Shown here: positions 53,762-62,041 of the stretch, in pieces
Position numbering within the stretch: the first letter of the stretch is position 1
How the letters are laid out: each line of letters begins with the position of its first letter
NCBI GenBank assembly: GCA_018889975.1
Contig: CP076546.1
Coordinates: 434,001-498,000 of the forward strand
From: Bacillus sp. NP157
GTDB taxonomy: Bacteria; Pseudomonadota; Gammaproteobacteria; Xanthomonadales; Rhodanobacteraceae
Length of the DNA: 64,000 nucleotides
Reading direction: 5' to 3'
The notes under the pieces: generated by a model
Databases searched by the model: none
What the model was told of the DNA's origin: nothing
Seen by the model: only the letters and a program-made list of their open reading frames with translations
Position numbers and translations under genes: made by a program

Positions 53762-53907
53762 GGCAGCCTCAGGGGAGGGGCGCGGCGGCGAATTCGGCGC
53801 CGGGCAGTAACAGTATTGTAGCAGCGATCAGTGCGTTACGTCGTGGGCCGTGGCTGTTTGCCACGTCGGCGTTACACTCGCCGGTCAGGTTCGAAAGGGA
53901 GAAGGGC

Positions 53908-54756
53908 ATGGCGTCGATTGAGACGGTCTCGGAGCAGCGTTGCTTTGGGGGTATCCAGGGGTTTTACACCGTGGGGTCGGAGGCGTGCGGCGGGCTGATG
54001 AAGTTTGCCGTTTACCTGCCACCCGCGGCGGAAAATGGGCCGGTTCCCGTGCTTTGGTACCTCGCCGGGCTCACCTGCACCCCGGAGACGTTCGCGACCA
54101 AGGCCGGCGCCCAGCGCCTCGCGGCGGAACTGGGCCTTGCACTGGTGATGCCCGACACCAGCCCGCGTGATACGGGCATCGCGGGCGCCACCGGCGACTG
54201 GGAATTCGGTGAAGGCGCTGGTTTCTACCTCGATGCCACCGAGGCGCCGTGGTCCGCGCGCTTCCACATGTACAGCCACGTCGTGGACGAATTGCCCCGC
54301 CTCCTGGCGGAACGATTCCCGTTCGACATGGGCCGGCAGGGCATCTTCGGCCACTCGATGGGCGGCCACGGTGCGCTGACGCTTGCCTTGCGCAACCCCG
54401 GTCGCTATCGCTCGGTATCCGCCTTCGCGCCCATCGTCGCGCCGGCCAGCGTTCCGTGGGGTGAGAAAGCGTTCCCGCGTTACCTCGGCGACGACAGGAA
54501 AACCTGGCGCAAATACGATGCGACGGCACTGATCGAAGACGGGGCCCGTTTCAACGGCAGCATCCTGGTGGACCAGGGCGAGGCCGATGGCTTCCTGGTG
54601 AAGCAGCTGCAACCGCAACGATTCGAGGCCGCATGTGAAGAAGCCGGGCAGGCACTGGAACTGCGCATGCATGCCGGCTACGACCACGGTTACTACTTCA
54701 TCCAGACGTTCATCGACGACCACCTCCGCCACCACGCCGGCGTCCTCTGCGCATGA
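53908..54756 (+). CDS. fghA: S-formylglutathione hydrolase
   Basis: A 282-residue esterase of the FghA/FrmB family. It hydrolyses S-formylglutathione to formate and glutathione in formaldehyde detoxification. Motifs: LAGLTCTPETFATKAGAQ, PDTSPRD, nucleophile GHSMGGHGALTLAL, Asp in DQGEADGFL and His in AGYDHGYYFI. ATG 53908 follows GGGAGAAGG. No formaldehyde dehydrogenase gene is adjacent. It overlaps the GNAT gene by 4 bases. Confidence 0.92.
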   Translation: MASIETVSEQRCFGGIQGFYTVGSEACGGLMKFAVYLPPAAENGPVPVLWYLAGLTCTPETFATKAGAQRLAAELGLALVMPDTSPRDTGIAGATGDWEFGEGAGFYLDATEAPWSARFHMYSHVVDELPRLLAERFPFDMGRQGIFGHSMGGHGALTLALRNPGRYRSVSAFAPIVAPASVPWGEKAFPRYLGDDRKTWRKYDATALIEDGARFNGSILVDQGEADGFLVKQLQPQRFEAACEEAGQALELRMHAGYDHGYYFIQTFIDDHLRHHAGVLCA

Positions 54757-55307
54757 GCGAGCCGGTGCGCATGCGCACGCCGCGGCTGCTGATCCGCCTG
54801 CTCGATGTCGAGGAGGCGGGCCTGCTGCTGCGCTACCGAACGGAAAACCGCGAGCACCTGCGTCCGTGGGAGCCGCTGCGGAACAGTTCGCACTACACGC
54901 TGGAAGGTTGCCGGCAGACGATCGAGGCAGGCCTGGAAGCGGCACGCTCCGATCGAGGTTTTCCGTTCGTTTTGCTTACCCCGGACAGCGCCGAAATGAT
55001 TGGCAGTTTCACCTTTGCCAACGTGGTTCGCGGGGTGTTCCAGGCCTGCCATCTCGGCTACGGCATCGGCCGCGCCCACGAGGGGCAGGGGCTGATGTTC
55101 GAGGCACTGGATGCAGCGATTCGCTACGCGTTTGGACCGCTGGACTTCCATCGTGTGATGGCCAACTACATGCCGCGGAACGATCGGAGTGGCCGCCTGC
55201 TCGAACGCCTTGGCTTCGAGAAGGAAGGCTATGCGAAGCGTTACCTGAAGATCGAAGGCCTGTGGGAAGACCACGTGCTCACGGCGAAGATCAGGTCGCC
55301 CGGGTGA
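54753..55307 (+). CDS. GNAT-family N-acetyltransferase, RimJ-like
   Basis: A 184-residue GNAT protein of the ribosomal-protein-Ser/Ala acetyltransferase type. It has the RLLIRLLDVEEAGLLLRYR start, the acetyl-CoA loop GYGIGRAHEGQGLMFEAL and NDRSGRLLERLGFEKEG. It probably acetylates a protein N-terminus, with RimJ (S5) as the best guess. It is translationally coupled to fghA by an ATGA overlap. Confidence 0.85.
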   Translation: MSEPVRMRTPRLLIRLLDVEEAGLLLRYRTENREHLRPWEPLRNSSHYTLEGCRQTIEAGLEAARSDRGFPFVLLTPDSAEMIGSFTFANVVRGVFQACHLGYGIGRAHEGQGLMFEALDAAIRYAFGPLDFHRVMANYMPRNDRSGRLLERLGFEKEGYAKRYLKIEGLWEDHVLTAKIRSPG

Positions 55308-55313
55308 TGCGGA

Positions 55314-55384
55314 GACCGCATGGGCGCATCTGCGCCCATGCGGTCGATCGATCCGGCCTGGCCTGGGCCAGGCCAGGCCGGATC
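55314..55384. terminator. Two adjacent perfect palindromes between GNAT and rhlE ends
   Basis: The first hairpin (55314-55345) has 15-base arms, GACCGCATGGGCGCA and its complement, with a 2-base centre. The second (55350-55384) has 17-base arms starting GATCCGGCCTGG around one central base, and overlaps the rhlE stop codon at 55383-55385. They lie between convergent genes and could stop transcription from both sides, although no T-run follows. Confidence 0.6.
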
Positions 55385-56801
55385 AGGCCTTGCTGGTGGC
55401 CGGACGGCCACCGCGACCCTGGCGGCGACGCTTGTGGTTGCCGGTGTTTTCACCGGTACCCGCGGCCGAATGGCCATGCGGACGGTGCGACGACGGACGA
55501 CCGCCGCCGTTGCCACCGGAACCACCACCGCTGCCCGGGCGCGACTGGCCGTTGCCAGCCGAACGACCCTGGCCACCGCCACCACCGCCGCCCTGCTGGC
55601 GCGGCTGGCGCTGCTGGCCGCCACCCTGCTTGGGACGCGGGGCCCCGGCATCGAGGCGCAGCGGCGTGCTCGGCTCATAGCCGGCCACGTTGGCGATCTC
55701 GAGGTCGGTCTTGAGCAGGCGACCGATGTCGCGCAGCAGGCCGGATTCGTCGTGGCTGACCAGCGAAATCGCTTCGCCCGTGGAGCCGGCGCGGCCCGTG
55801 CGGCCGATGCGGTGCACGTAATCCTCGGCGACCATCGGCAGGTCGAAGTTGATCACGACCGGCAGCTGGTCGATGTCGATGCCGCGCGCGGCGATGTCGG
55901 TCGCGACCAGCACCGTGGTGCGATTGGTCTTGAAATCCGACAGCGCGCGGGTGCGGGCATTCTGGCTCTTGTTGCCGTGGATGGCGGCGGCACGCATGCC
56001 GGCGGCTTCCAGGAAACGGACGAGCTTGTCGGCGCCGTGCTTGGTGCGGCTGAAGACGAGCGTCTGGCGACGGCTGTCCTGGGCGAGCACGTGCAGCAGC
56101 AGGTCACGCTTGCGCGCGGCATCCACCGGATGCACGCGATGGGTCACCGTGTTGGCCACGGTGTTGGCCGGTGCCGTCGACACTTCACGCGGGTCGCGCA
56201 TGAACTGCTGGGCAAGAGCCTTGATTTCCGGTGCGAACGTGGCCGAGAACAGCAGCGTCTGGCGCTTCTGCGGCACGGCGGCGAGGATCCGCTTCAGTGC
56301 CGGCAGGAAGCCCATGTCGAGCATGCGGTCGGCTTCGTCGAGCACCAGCACTTCGACCTTCGACAGGTCGACCGAGCGCTGCATCATGTGGTCGATGAGG
56401 CGGCCCGGGGTGGCGACCACGACTTCGACGCCGCGACGCAGGGCGTGCAGCTGGTTACCCATGCCGACGCCGCCGAAGATCACCGTGCTGCTGACGCGCA
56501 CGTACTTGGCATAGTCGGACAGGTTGTCCTGGACCTGCGCGGCGAGCTCGCGGGTCGGGGTGAGGATCAGCACGCGGATCGGGCGGCGGCCTTCGAGCAT
56601 GGCCGAGTTGGACAGCTTGTGCAGGATCGGCAGCAGGAACGCGGCGGTCTTGCCGGTACCGGTCTGTGCGGCGGCCATCAGGTCGCGGCCCGCGAGGACC
56701 TCGGGGATGGCGGCAGCCTGGATCGGGGTGGGGTTCTTGTAGCCGGCTTCGCCCAACGCGCGCAGCAACGCGGGCGCAAGGCCCAGCGATTCAAAAGACA
56801 T
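55383..56801 (-). CDS. rhlE: DEAD-box RNA helicase RhlE
   Basis: A 472-residue helicase with the standard core: FESLGLAPALLRALGEAGY, AAQTGTGKTAAF, PTRELA, TPGRLIDHM, DEADRMLDMGF, SATF and HRIGRTGRAG. The tail after about residue 375 is Gly/Arg/Gln-rich (QGGGGGGGQGRSAG) and ends in basic residues, as in RhlE of related bacteria. It acts in RNA turnover and ribosome maturation. The ATG at 56801 follows AGGAG about 12 bases upstream. A long G-rich tract lies in the leader region. Confidence 0.9.
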   Translation of the reverse strand: MSFESLGLAPALLRALGEAGYKNPTPIQAAAIPEVLAGRDLMAAAQTGTGKTAAFLLPILHKLSNSAMLEGRRPIRVLILTPTRELAAQVQDNLSDYAKYVRVSSTVIFGGVGMGNQLHALRRGVEVVVATPGRLIDHMMQRSVDLSKVEVLVLDEADRMLDMGFLPALKRILAAVPQKRQTLLFSATFAPEIKALAQQFMRDPREVSTAPANTVANTVTHRVHPVDAARKRDLLLHVLAQDSRRQTLVFSRTKHGADKLVRFLEAAGMRAAAIHGNKSQNARTRALSDFKTNRTTVLVATDIAARGIDIDQLPVVINFDLPMVAEDYVHRIGRTGRAGSTGEAISLVSHDESGLLRDIGRLLKTDLEIANVAGYEPSTPLRLDAGAPRPKQGGGQQRQPRQQGGGGGGGQGRSAGNGQSRPGSGGGSGGNGGGRPSSHRPHGHSAAGTGENTGNHKRRRQGRGGRPATSKA

Positions 56802-57080
56802 CTGGAGTTGACTCCTGTGTGCCCGGGCGTTCCCTGGAACCGCGCCGCGAGCGATGAATTCGGCGGCCGCGCGTGCCAAGAAGGGCAACGAACTGGCCGG
56901 TGTCGAGCGCGCTTTTCGGGGGTGGGGGAGGGGGCGGGATCAGAGAGGATCCCAGCCAGAGCTCCGCAAGGGAGTCGATAGCGCAAGCACGACCCGCCGA
57001 TTCTAGCACATTTTGCGGCGCAGCATGGCCGGCCCCCAAAGCCGGCCTGGTTGTTCAGTTTCGCATCGCCCAAACGGGTG
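56802..57080. other. Intergenic region with a G-quadruplex-type tract
   Basis: This 279-base leader of rhlE has no gene. At 56918-56938 the plus strand carries four G runs of 5, 5, 5 and 3 separated by single bases T, A and C, an ideal G-quadruplex pattern. It is on the template strand for rhlE and about 120 bases upstream of its ATG. Nothing else is recognised. Confidence 0.6.
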
Positions 57081-57746
57081 TCAGGCGGCCCTGCGCGACG
57101 CCGTCATCAACCAGCTGTTGTAAGGGGTGCGGCCGAACAGGGGACGGAAATCGACGCGAATGCCACGGGGCTCGAGCACCCGGCGAATGTCGTCCTCGGT
57201 CGGGAAGTACTGGGCGCCGGCGGGAATCCAGCCGACTGCCTTGATGAAGCGTTCCTCGAGCACGGTCGCCCGGTAGCGCCACGAGCCGTCGCGGATCACG
57301 TTGCGCAGGATCAGCACGCCGTCGTCGGCCAGGTGGTCCACGGCATGGGCGAGCAGGGCGCCCTGGCGGGCTTCGGGCAGGTAGTGCAGGACATCGAGCA
57401 TGGCGACATGCCCGCGCACGCCCTGGGGCGCGGCGGCGTCGGCTTCGCGCAGGGTAAGGGCACCGTCCAGGCCCGCGCGCTCCGCCGCCTCGCGGCCCAT
57501 CGCGATCTTGCGCGGATCGTTGTCCAGGCCGAGATAGCCGTCCAGCGCATCGCAGGCTTGCAGGTAGTGGCCGAGCAAGCCGAGCCCGCAACCGATGTCG
57601 AGCAGGGGCAGTCGGCGGCCGGCGATGGCCTCGGCACAGGCGGCATACACCGGATCAGTGGCGAGCTTGCCGTGGATGTAGATGCGGTCGCCGCGGCGGG
57701 TGAAGCGAGAGGCGATGCGCCGGCGCAGCTGCAGGTTGGGGATCAT
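57081..57746 (-). CDS. Class I SAM-dependent methyltransferase
   Basis: A 221-residue methyltransferase. Motif I is LPLLDIGCGLGLLGHYLQ, the ribose-binding acidic residue is in YLGLDNDPRKI, and motif IV is HVAMLDVLHYLPEA. The substrate is not known. The C-terminal part (YFPTEDDIRRVLEPRGIRVD) fits small-molecule or lipid methyltransferases. It is transcribed alone. Confidence 0.83.
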   Translation of the reverse strand: MIPNLQLRRRIASRFTRRGDRIYIHGKLATDPVYAACAEAIAGRRLPLLDIGCGLGLLGHYLQACDALDGYLGLDNDPRKIAMGREAAERAGLDGALTLREADAAAPQGVRGHVAMLDVLHYLPEARQGALLAHAVDHLADDGVLILRNVIRDGSWRYRATVLEERFIKAVGWIPAGAQYFPTEDDIRRVLEPRGIRVDFRPLFGRTPYNSWLMTASRRAA

Positions 57747-57801
57747 CGTGGGCTACCGTCCATGGAAAAGCCGGGCACGATGCACGCGCCCGGCCGGTAC
57801 A

Positions 57802-58170
57802 TCAATGGGTCTGCTGCGGTGCTTTGGACTTGCTGACGTAGGCATTGTATTCCGCGGCGTCGACGCGACCGTTGTGGTCCTGGTCGGCTTCGTTGAAGTG
57901 TGCGCGCAAGGGCTTCAGTGCCTCGTTATCCTTCGGGATATCGCTGCGCTGGATGTAGCCCTTGCCCTTCGTATCCAGGTCGGAGAACGAGGGCGCATCG
58001 CTACTCGAAGAAGCGCCCGAAGCCGACGGCGGCGCGCTTTGCCCGCTGGCCTCCACCTGCGGATGCGCGGCCTGTGCCGGCTGCGCCTGCGGTTGCGCGG
58101 ACTGCGCGAACGCGGCGCCGGTGAGGCTGCTGGCGAGGGCGAGCGAAACGATCAAGCGTGGGAACTGCAT
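57802..58170 (-). CDS. Secreted EF-hand protein
   Basis: A 122-residue exported protein. It has a signal peptide (LIVSLALASSLTGAAFA), a Gln/Ala/Pro/Ser-rich linker, then two EF-hand-like loops: a degenerate one (DLDTKGKGYIQRSD) and a canonical one (DQDHNGRVDAAE) with Asp, Asp, Asn and Glu in calcium-binding positions. Function is unknown; calcium binding in the periplasm is likely. Confidence 0.83.
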   Translation of the reverse strand: MQFPRLIVSLALASSLTGAAFAQSAQPQAQPAQAAHPQVEASGQSAPPSASGASSSSDAPSFSDLDTKGKGYIQRSDIPKDNEALKPLRAHFNEADQDHNGRVDAAEYNAYVSKSKAPQQTH

Positions 58171-58297
58171 GGCGTCCTCCTTACGTCGTTGATGGCGTCG
58201 GCCAGTGTAACGGCGTGCCGTCGTCGGCCCGTGAGCCCCGTGTTGGAATTTCGCGCTGTGCTAGCCTCGACGGCGCCCCGCCTTTGAGGAATTTCGG

Positions 58298-59533
58298 ATG
58301 CCGTTGCCTGCTGCGCTTCGCGAGCTCGACCACACCCAGCGGCATACCGTCATCGCAAGTTTCCTCGGCTGGACCCTGGATGCGTTCGACTACTTCCTGC
58401 TGACCTTCGTCATCCTGGCCGTTGCGCACGAATTCAACCTGCCCAAGGAGCAGGTCACCTACGGTCTTTTCCTTACGCTGGCCGCGCGGCCCATCGGTGC
58501 GCTGGTGTTTGGCCGCCTGGCGGATCGCTACGGTCGCCGGCCGGTGCTGATGTTCGACATCGTGTTGTTCTCGGTGCTCGAGATCGCCTGCGCCTTCGCA
58601 CCCAGCCTTGCCGTGCTGCTTGGCCTGCGCTTCCTGTTCGGCATCGCGATGGGGGGCGAGTGGGGCATCGGCGCGTCGCTGGCGATGGAGTCGATCCCGG
58701 CGAAATCCCGTGGCCTGGTCTCAGGGCTCCTGCAGAGTGGCTACCCCTGCGGCTTCTTCCTGGCGGCGCTGGCCAACTGGTTGCTGATCGATCACATCGG
58801 CTGGCGTGGCCTGTTCATCGTCGGCGCGTTGCCCGCCCTGTTGGTGCTCTACATCCGCCGCAAGGTGCCTGAATCGCCGGTTTGGGAGCAGCGCAAGACG
58901 CAGGCGCGGGTCGGCGTCATGGAGGCCATGCGCGGCCACTGGAAACTCTTCCTCTACCTGATGCTGCTGATGGCGGCGTTCAACATGTTCAGCCACGGAT
59001 CGCAGGACATGTATCCGACCTTCCTGCAGGAGACCCTGCATATCCCGGCGGGGTCGGCCACCGCGTTCCTGCTGACCGCGCTGTTGAACCTGGGCGCGCT
59101 GGTGGGCGGACTGACCTTCGGCTCGCTCTCCGAGCGCATTGGCCGGCGCAAGGCGATCATCATCGCCGCGGTGCTCGCCATCCCGGTGATCCCGCTGTGG
59201 ACCTATGGCGGCTCGCTGTTGCTGCTAGGGTTGGGCGCCTTCCTGATCCAGGTGATGGTGCAGGGGGCCTGGGGCGTCGTGCCGACCCACCTCAACGAGT
59301 TGTCGCCGGATGCCGTGCGCGGCACCTTGCCGGGCTTTGCTTACCAGATGGGCAACCTGCTGGCGGCGATCACCGCCACGGCGCAGACCCGGCTGGCGGA
59401 CCTGCGCGGCGGGGATTTTGCCTTCGCCATGTCGATCTGGATCGCCGCCGTGGCCGTGCTCCTGGCCGTCCTCACGTGGCTCGGGCCGGAAGCGCGCGGC
59501 AAGGGCTTTGGCCGGGACGACGGAACGGCGTGA
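58298..59533 (+). CDS. MFS transporter, carboxylate/sialate-type
   Basis: A 411-residue major-facilitator protein with 12 helices. The loop 2-3 motif is GRLADRYGRRPVLM and its repeat in the second half is GSLSERIGRRKAII. WTLDAFDYFLLTFVI near the N-terminus, with Asp in helix 1, is typical of the sialate/lactate and metabolite:H+ symporter groups. It probably takes up a small organic acid. The substrate is not resolved. No enzyme genes for its use are adjacent. Confidence 0.88.
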   Translation: MPLPAALRELDHTQRHTVIASFLGWTLDAFDYFLLTFVILAVAHEFNLPKEQVTYGLFLTLAARPIGALVFGRLADRYGRRPVLMFDIVLFSVLEIACAFAPSLAVLLGLRFLFGIAMGGEWGIGASLAMESIPAKSRGLVSGLLQSGYPCGFFLAALANWLLIDHIGWRGLFIVGALPALLVLYIRRKVPESPVWEQRKTQARVGVMEAMRGHWKLFLYLMLLMAAFNMFSHGSQDMYPTFLQETLHIPAGSATAFLLTALLNLGALVGGLTFGSLSERIGRRKAIIIAAVLAIPVIPLWTYGGSLLLLGLGAFLIQVMVQGAWGVVPTHLNELSPDAVRGTLPGFAYQMGNLLAAITATAQTRLADLRGGDFAFAMSIWIAAVAVLLAVLTWLGPEARGKGFGRDDGTA

Positions 59534-59586
59534 CGGCGGGCCCCGCCCCCGGTAAAATGCCCGGTTTTCATCCGGTAGAAACCAAC

Positions 59587-60075
59587 ATGCAGGCTGGCAA
59601 GGGCAAGGTCATCTCGTTCCATTACACGCTCACCGTGGACGGCACCGAGGTCGAAAACTCGATCGACGGCGGCGATCCGCTGTGGATCCTGCTCGGCCAC
59701 GGCCAGCTGATCCCGGGCATGGAAGCGGGTCTGGAAGGCAAGTCGGCCGGTGACAAGTTCGACCTGGAAATCAGCCCGGACCAGGGCTATGGCGAGCGTC
59801 GCGAAGGCGCCACCCAGCGCGTGCCGAAGAAGTACTTCCCGAACCAGGGCAAGAACCTCAAGGCCGGTGAAACCACCATCCTCACCCTGAAGGAAGGCGG
59901 CCGCCAGGCCGTGGTCGTGCAGAAGGTCGGTTCCAGCGTGGTCGATATCGACACCAACCACCCGATGGCCGGCAAGACGCTGCACTTCAACATCGACGTG
60001 CAGTCGGTCCGCGACGCCTCCGAAGAAGAGATCGCCCACGGCCACGCCCACCCGAACGGCGACGGCGCGCACTAA
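59587..60075 (+). CDS. slyD: FKBP-type peptidyl-prolyl isomerase SlyD
   Basis: A 162-residue SlyD: split FKBP domain (VISFHYTLTVDGTEVENSID, then LLGHGQLIPGMEAGLEGKSA) with the inserted chaperone IF domain (about 75-125), and a short His-containing tail (EEEIAHGHAHPNGDGAH). It folds proteins and may deliver nickel, although the tail is much shorter than the metal-rich tail of E. coli SlyD. It is followed by a REP unit. Confidence 0.93.
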   Translation: MQAGKGKVISFHYTLTVDGTEVENSIDGGDPLWILLGHGQLIPGMEAGLEGKSAGDKFDLEISPDQGYGERREGATQRVPKKYFPNQGKNLKAGETTILTLKEGGRQAVVVQKVGSSVVDIDTNHPMAGKTLHFNIDVQSVRDASEEEIAHGHAHPNGDGAH

Positions 60076-60089
60076 GCCACGCCGGCTTC

Positions 60090-60261
60090 TGTAGGAGCGC
60101 GCCTGCGCGCGAATGGGGGACACGGGGGAATTTGATTCCTGCGTGTTCCCATTTCCTCCAAAAGCTCATTTATTCGCGAGCAACATTTATTCGCGAGCAA
60201 CATTTAATCGCGAATACCGATCTATTCGCGAGCCCCCATCGCGCGCAGGCGCGCTCCTACA
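60090..60261. repeat. Inverted REP pair with an internal tandem repeat
   Basis: A perfect REP unit (60090-60112) and a perfect inverted unit (60239-60261) flank an AT-richer spacer. The right unit contains the stop codon of the convergent DUF6326 gene (60257-60259). Confidence 0.9.
60167..60216. repeat. 17-bp tandem repeat
   Basis: CATTTATTCGCGAGCAA occurs perfectly twice (60167-60183, 60184-60200), followed by a diverged third copy. TATTCGCGAG recurs once more at about 60223. The tract is AT-richer than the rest of the window and contains repeated ATTCGCGA boxes. Confidence 0.8.
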
Positions 60262-60664
60262 CGTGTCTTGGCCAGCGCCACGCGGTGGCTACGGTGCCGA
60301 GGCTCAGGCCGATCTCGATCACCGCCAGCACCACGTAGAACGGTGCCGCGCCGGGCATCGTCAGCGCCATGATCGCGGCGTACGCCACGCCGAGCACGAT
60401 GTTGGCCCAGCGGGCCACGCCGGCCGGCAGCACCATCGAGCCGAACACCATCAGCGCTGGCACGGCCATCATCAGGCTCACCCCGACCAGCACGCCGGCC
60501 GTCGTCGGCCCGAGTGGTCCGAAGTTGCCCGCGATCATGTCCTGCAGGTGGCCGTGTTCGAACAAGCCGAAATAGTCGCCGTAGACGTAGCAGAACATCA
60601 GCGACGTCCACAGCCCGGCCAGGCGCAGGCGCACCGGCACCCGCACGTCTTCAAGCTTCGCCAT
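60257..60664 (-). CDS. DUF6326-family membrane protein
   Basis: A 135-residue protein with four membrane helices (LWTSLMFCYVYGDYFGLFEH, then GPTTAGVLVGVSLMMAVPAL, WANIVLGVAYAAIMALTM and YVVLAVIEIGLSLGTVATAW). The YGDYFGLF motif near helix 1 is typical of this family of unknown function. It overlaps the DUF4386 gene by one base (TGATG). Its stop TAG is supplied by the REP unit at 60239-60261. Confidence 0.82.
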   Translation of the reverse strand: MAKLEDVRVPVRLRLAGLWTSLMFCYVYGDYFGLFEHGHLQDMIAGNFGPLGPTTAGVLVGVSLMMAVPALMVFGSMVLPAGVARWANIVLGVAYAAIMALTMPGAAPFYVVLAVIEIGLSLGTVATAWRWPRHV

Positions 60665-61338
60665 CAGCCGAACTCCCTTGCGGTGAATCCGGGGCGGGCG
60701 CCCCGGACGAGAAGCCAGAGCGCGAATGCGATCTCGCCGAACTGGATCGGGGCACACACCGTCGACAGCATCGGCGCGGCGGTGGGCCACGCGAAGCCGA
60801 CCACGCATTGCACGACATAAGCCACGCCGTTGACCAGCAGCCACGCGCCCAGCCAGCGCGGCAGGAACCCGCCGTGCCAGGTCAGCGCGGCCAGCGGCAC
60901 CAGCCACAGTCCCCAGAACAGCTCCGACGCCACCACCATCCTGTCGTGCAGGCGCAGGAACAGCTCCGCCAGCGCCAAGCGCTGCGGATCGCTGAACACG
61001 TCGAGGAAGGGTGCGCCGCGGGCGAGGATCAGTGCCGCCGCATCGTTGCCGACGTTCACCGTGTACAGGGCCGCGGGCAGGATGCCGCCGAAGATGACCA
61101 GGCTGTTGGCCAGGCCGCGATGCACGCCGAGGAAGAGGCGGCGCAGGGCGAAGGTGAGCATGAGCATCGCCACGCCACAGGCCAGGTCGGCCACCATGCC
61201 GGCGCGGAACAGGCCGGTATGGGTAAGGATGTCGTTGGCAGCCTGGTCGGGAACGATCACCAGCCTTACCGGTGCAACAAGGATCACGAGCAAGAACCAC
61301 AGCCCGGCGATCCGGGCTTGCCTGCCCAAAGGTGTCAT
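60664..61338 (-). CDS. DUF4386-family membrane protein
   Basis: A 224-residue protein with six predicted helices; AGLWFLLVILVAPVRLVIVP opens it, and the loop RLALAELFLRLHDRMVVASE is typical of DUF4386. No function is known. ATG 61338 follows GGGGAGAG; a longer in-frame start at 61416 is weaker. It is the first gene of a two-gene operon with the DUF6326 gene. Confidence 0.82.
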   Translation of the reverse strand: MTPLGRQARIAGLWFLLVILVAPVRLVIVPDQAANDILTHTGLFRAGMVADLACGVAMLMLTFALRRLFLGVHRGLANSLVIFGGILPAALYTVNVGNDAAALILARGAPFLDVFSDPQRLALAELFLRLHDRMVVASELFWGLWLVPLAALTWHGGFLPRWLGAWLLVNGVAYVVQCVVGFAWPTAAPMLSTVCAPIQFGEIAFALWLLVRGARPGFTAREFG

Positions 61339-61456
61339 GCCGCTCTCCCCATGCGGTTGCGTGGGGCTACTGTGCGACACGCGGGGATCGGGCTGCCCGT
61401 GCCGGAAGTGAGGCATGCGCCCCGCCGGCCATCGAGGCCAGCGGGGCGCGGGGCGA

Positions 61457-61909
61457 TCAGGCGAGGGCCTTGCCGTTGACGCTCACGTCCACGTCGACGT
61501 TGCCACGGGTGGCGTGCGAGTAGGGGCAGACATCTTCGTGTGCGGTCTTGACGATCTCCTGGGCGGTCGCGTCGTCGACGCCCGGCAGGCTGACGGCCAG
61601 CTTCACCTGGATGGCGAAGCCCGAGCCCTGGCGCGGGCCGATGCCGACTTCGCTCTTCACCGAGGCGCCGTCGACCTTGACCTTCTTCTGGCCAGCGACG
61701 AAGCGCACGGCGCCTTCGAAGCAGGCGGCGTAGCCCGCGGCGAACAGCTGCTCCGGATTGCTGCCACCACCGTTGCCGCCCATTTCCTTCGGCAGGCGCA
61801 GCTGCAGGTCGATCAGGCCGTCGTCCGACTTGACGTGGCCTTCGCGGCCGCCAGCGACTTCGGCGTGGGCGGTGTAGAGGATCTTTTCGACTTTCGAGAC
61901 GTTGCTCAT
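61457..61909 (-). CDS. ohr: Organic hydroperoxide resistance protein Ohr
   Basis: A 150-residue OsmC/Ohr peroxidase. The peroxidatic Cys is in AAGYAACFEGAV and the resolving Cys in EDVCPYSHATRGN, with Arg in LQLRLPKEM. It reduces fatty-acid and other organic hydroperoxides with lipoylated protein electrons. The long 5' gap holds a 24-base palindrome like an OhrR operator, but no ohrR gene is adjacent. Confidence 0.92.
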   Translation of the reverse strand: MSNVSKVEKILYTAHAEVAGGREGHVKSDDGLIDLQLRLPKEMGGNGGGSNPEQLFAAGYAACFEGAVRFVAGQKKVKVDGASVKSEVGIGPRQGSGFAIQVKLAVSLPGVDDATAQEIVKTAHEDVCPYSHATRGNVDVDVSVNGKALA

Positions 61910-61985
61910 GCTGGCTGTCCTTTTCGATCGGGAGGTGAGGGAGGGGCCGGGTCGATCCCGGCGCCGTGAATGAAGTAGAGCACGC

Positions 61986-62009
61986 AATTAAATAGCGCGC
62001 AATCTAATT
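61986..62009. promoter_or_regulatory. Candidate OhrR operator upstream of ohr
   Basis: A 24-base imperfect palindrome (20 of 24 positions symmetric) reads AATTAGAT-TGCGCGC-TATTTAATT on the minus strand, about 77 bases before the ohr ATG. AT-rich arms around a GCGC centre resemble known MarR/OhrR boxes. Confidence 0.5.
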
Positions 62010-62041
62010 CGCAGGCTGACGAAGTCGATGTTGCCATTCGT

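Noticed and set aside
52079-53821. Long open frame opposite deaD
   Set aside because: Antisense shadow of the helicase gene with no domain or ribosome-binding site.
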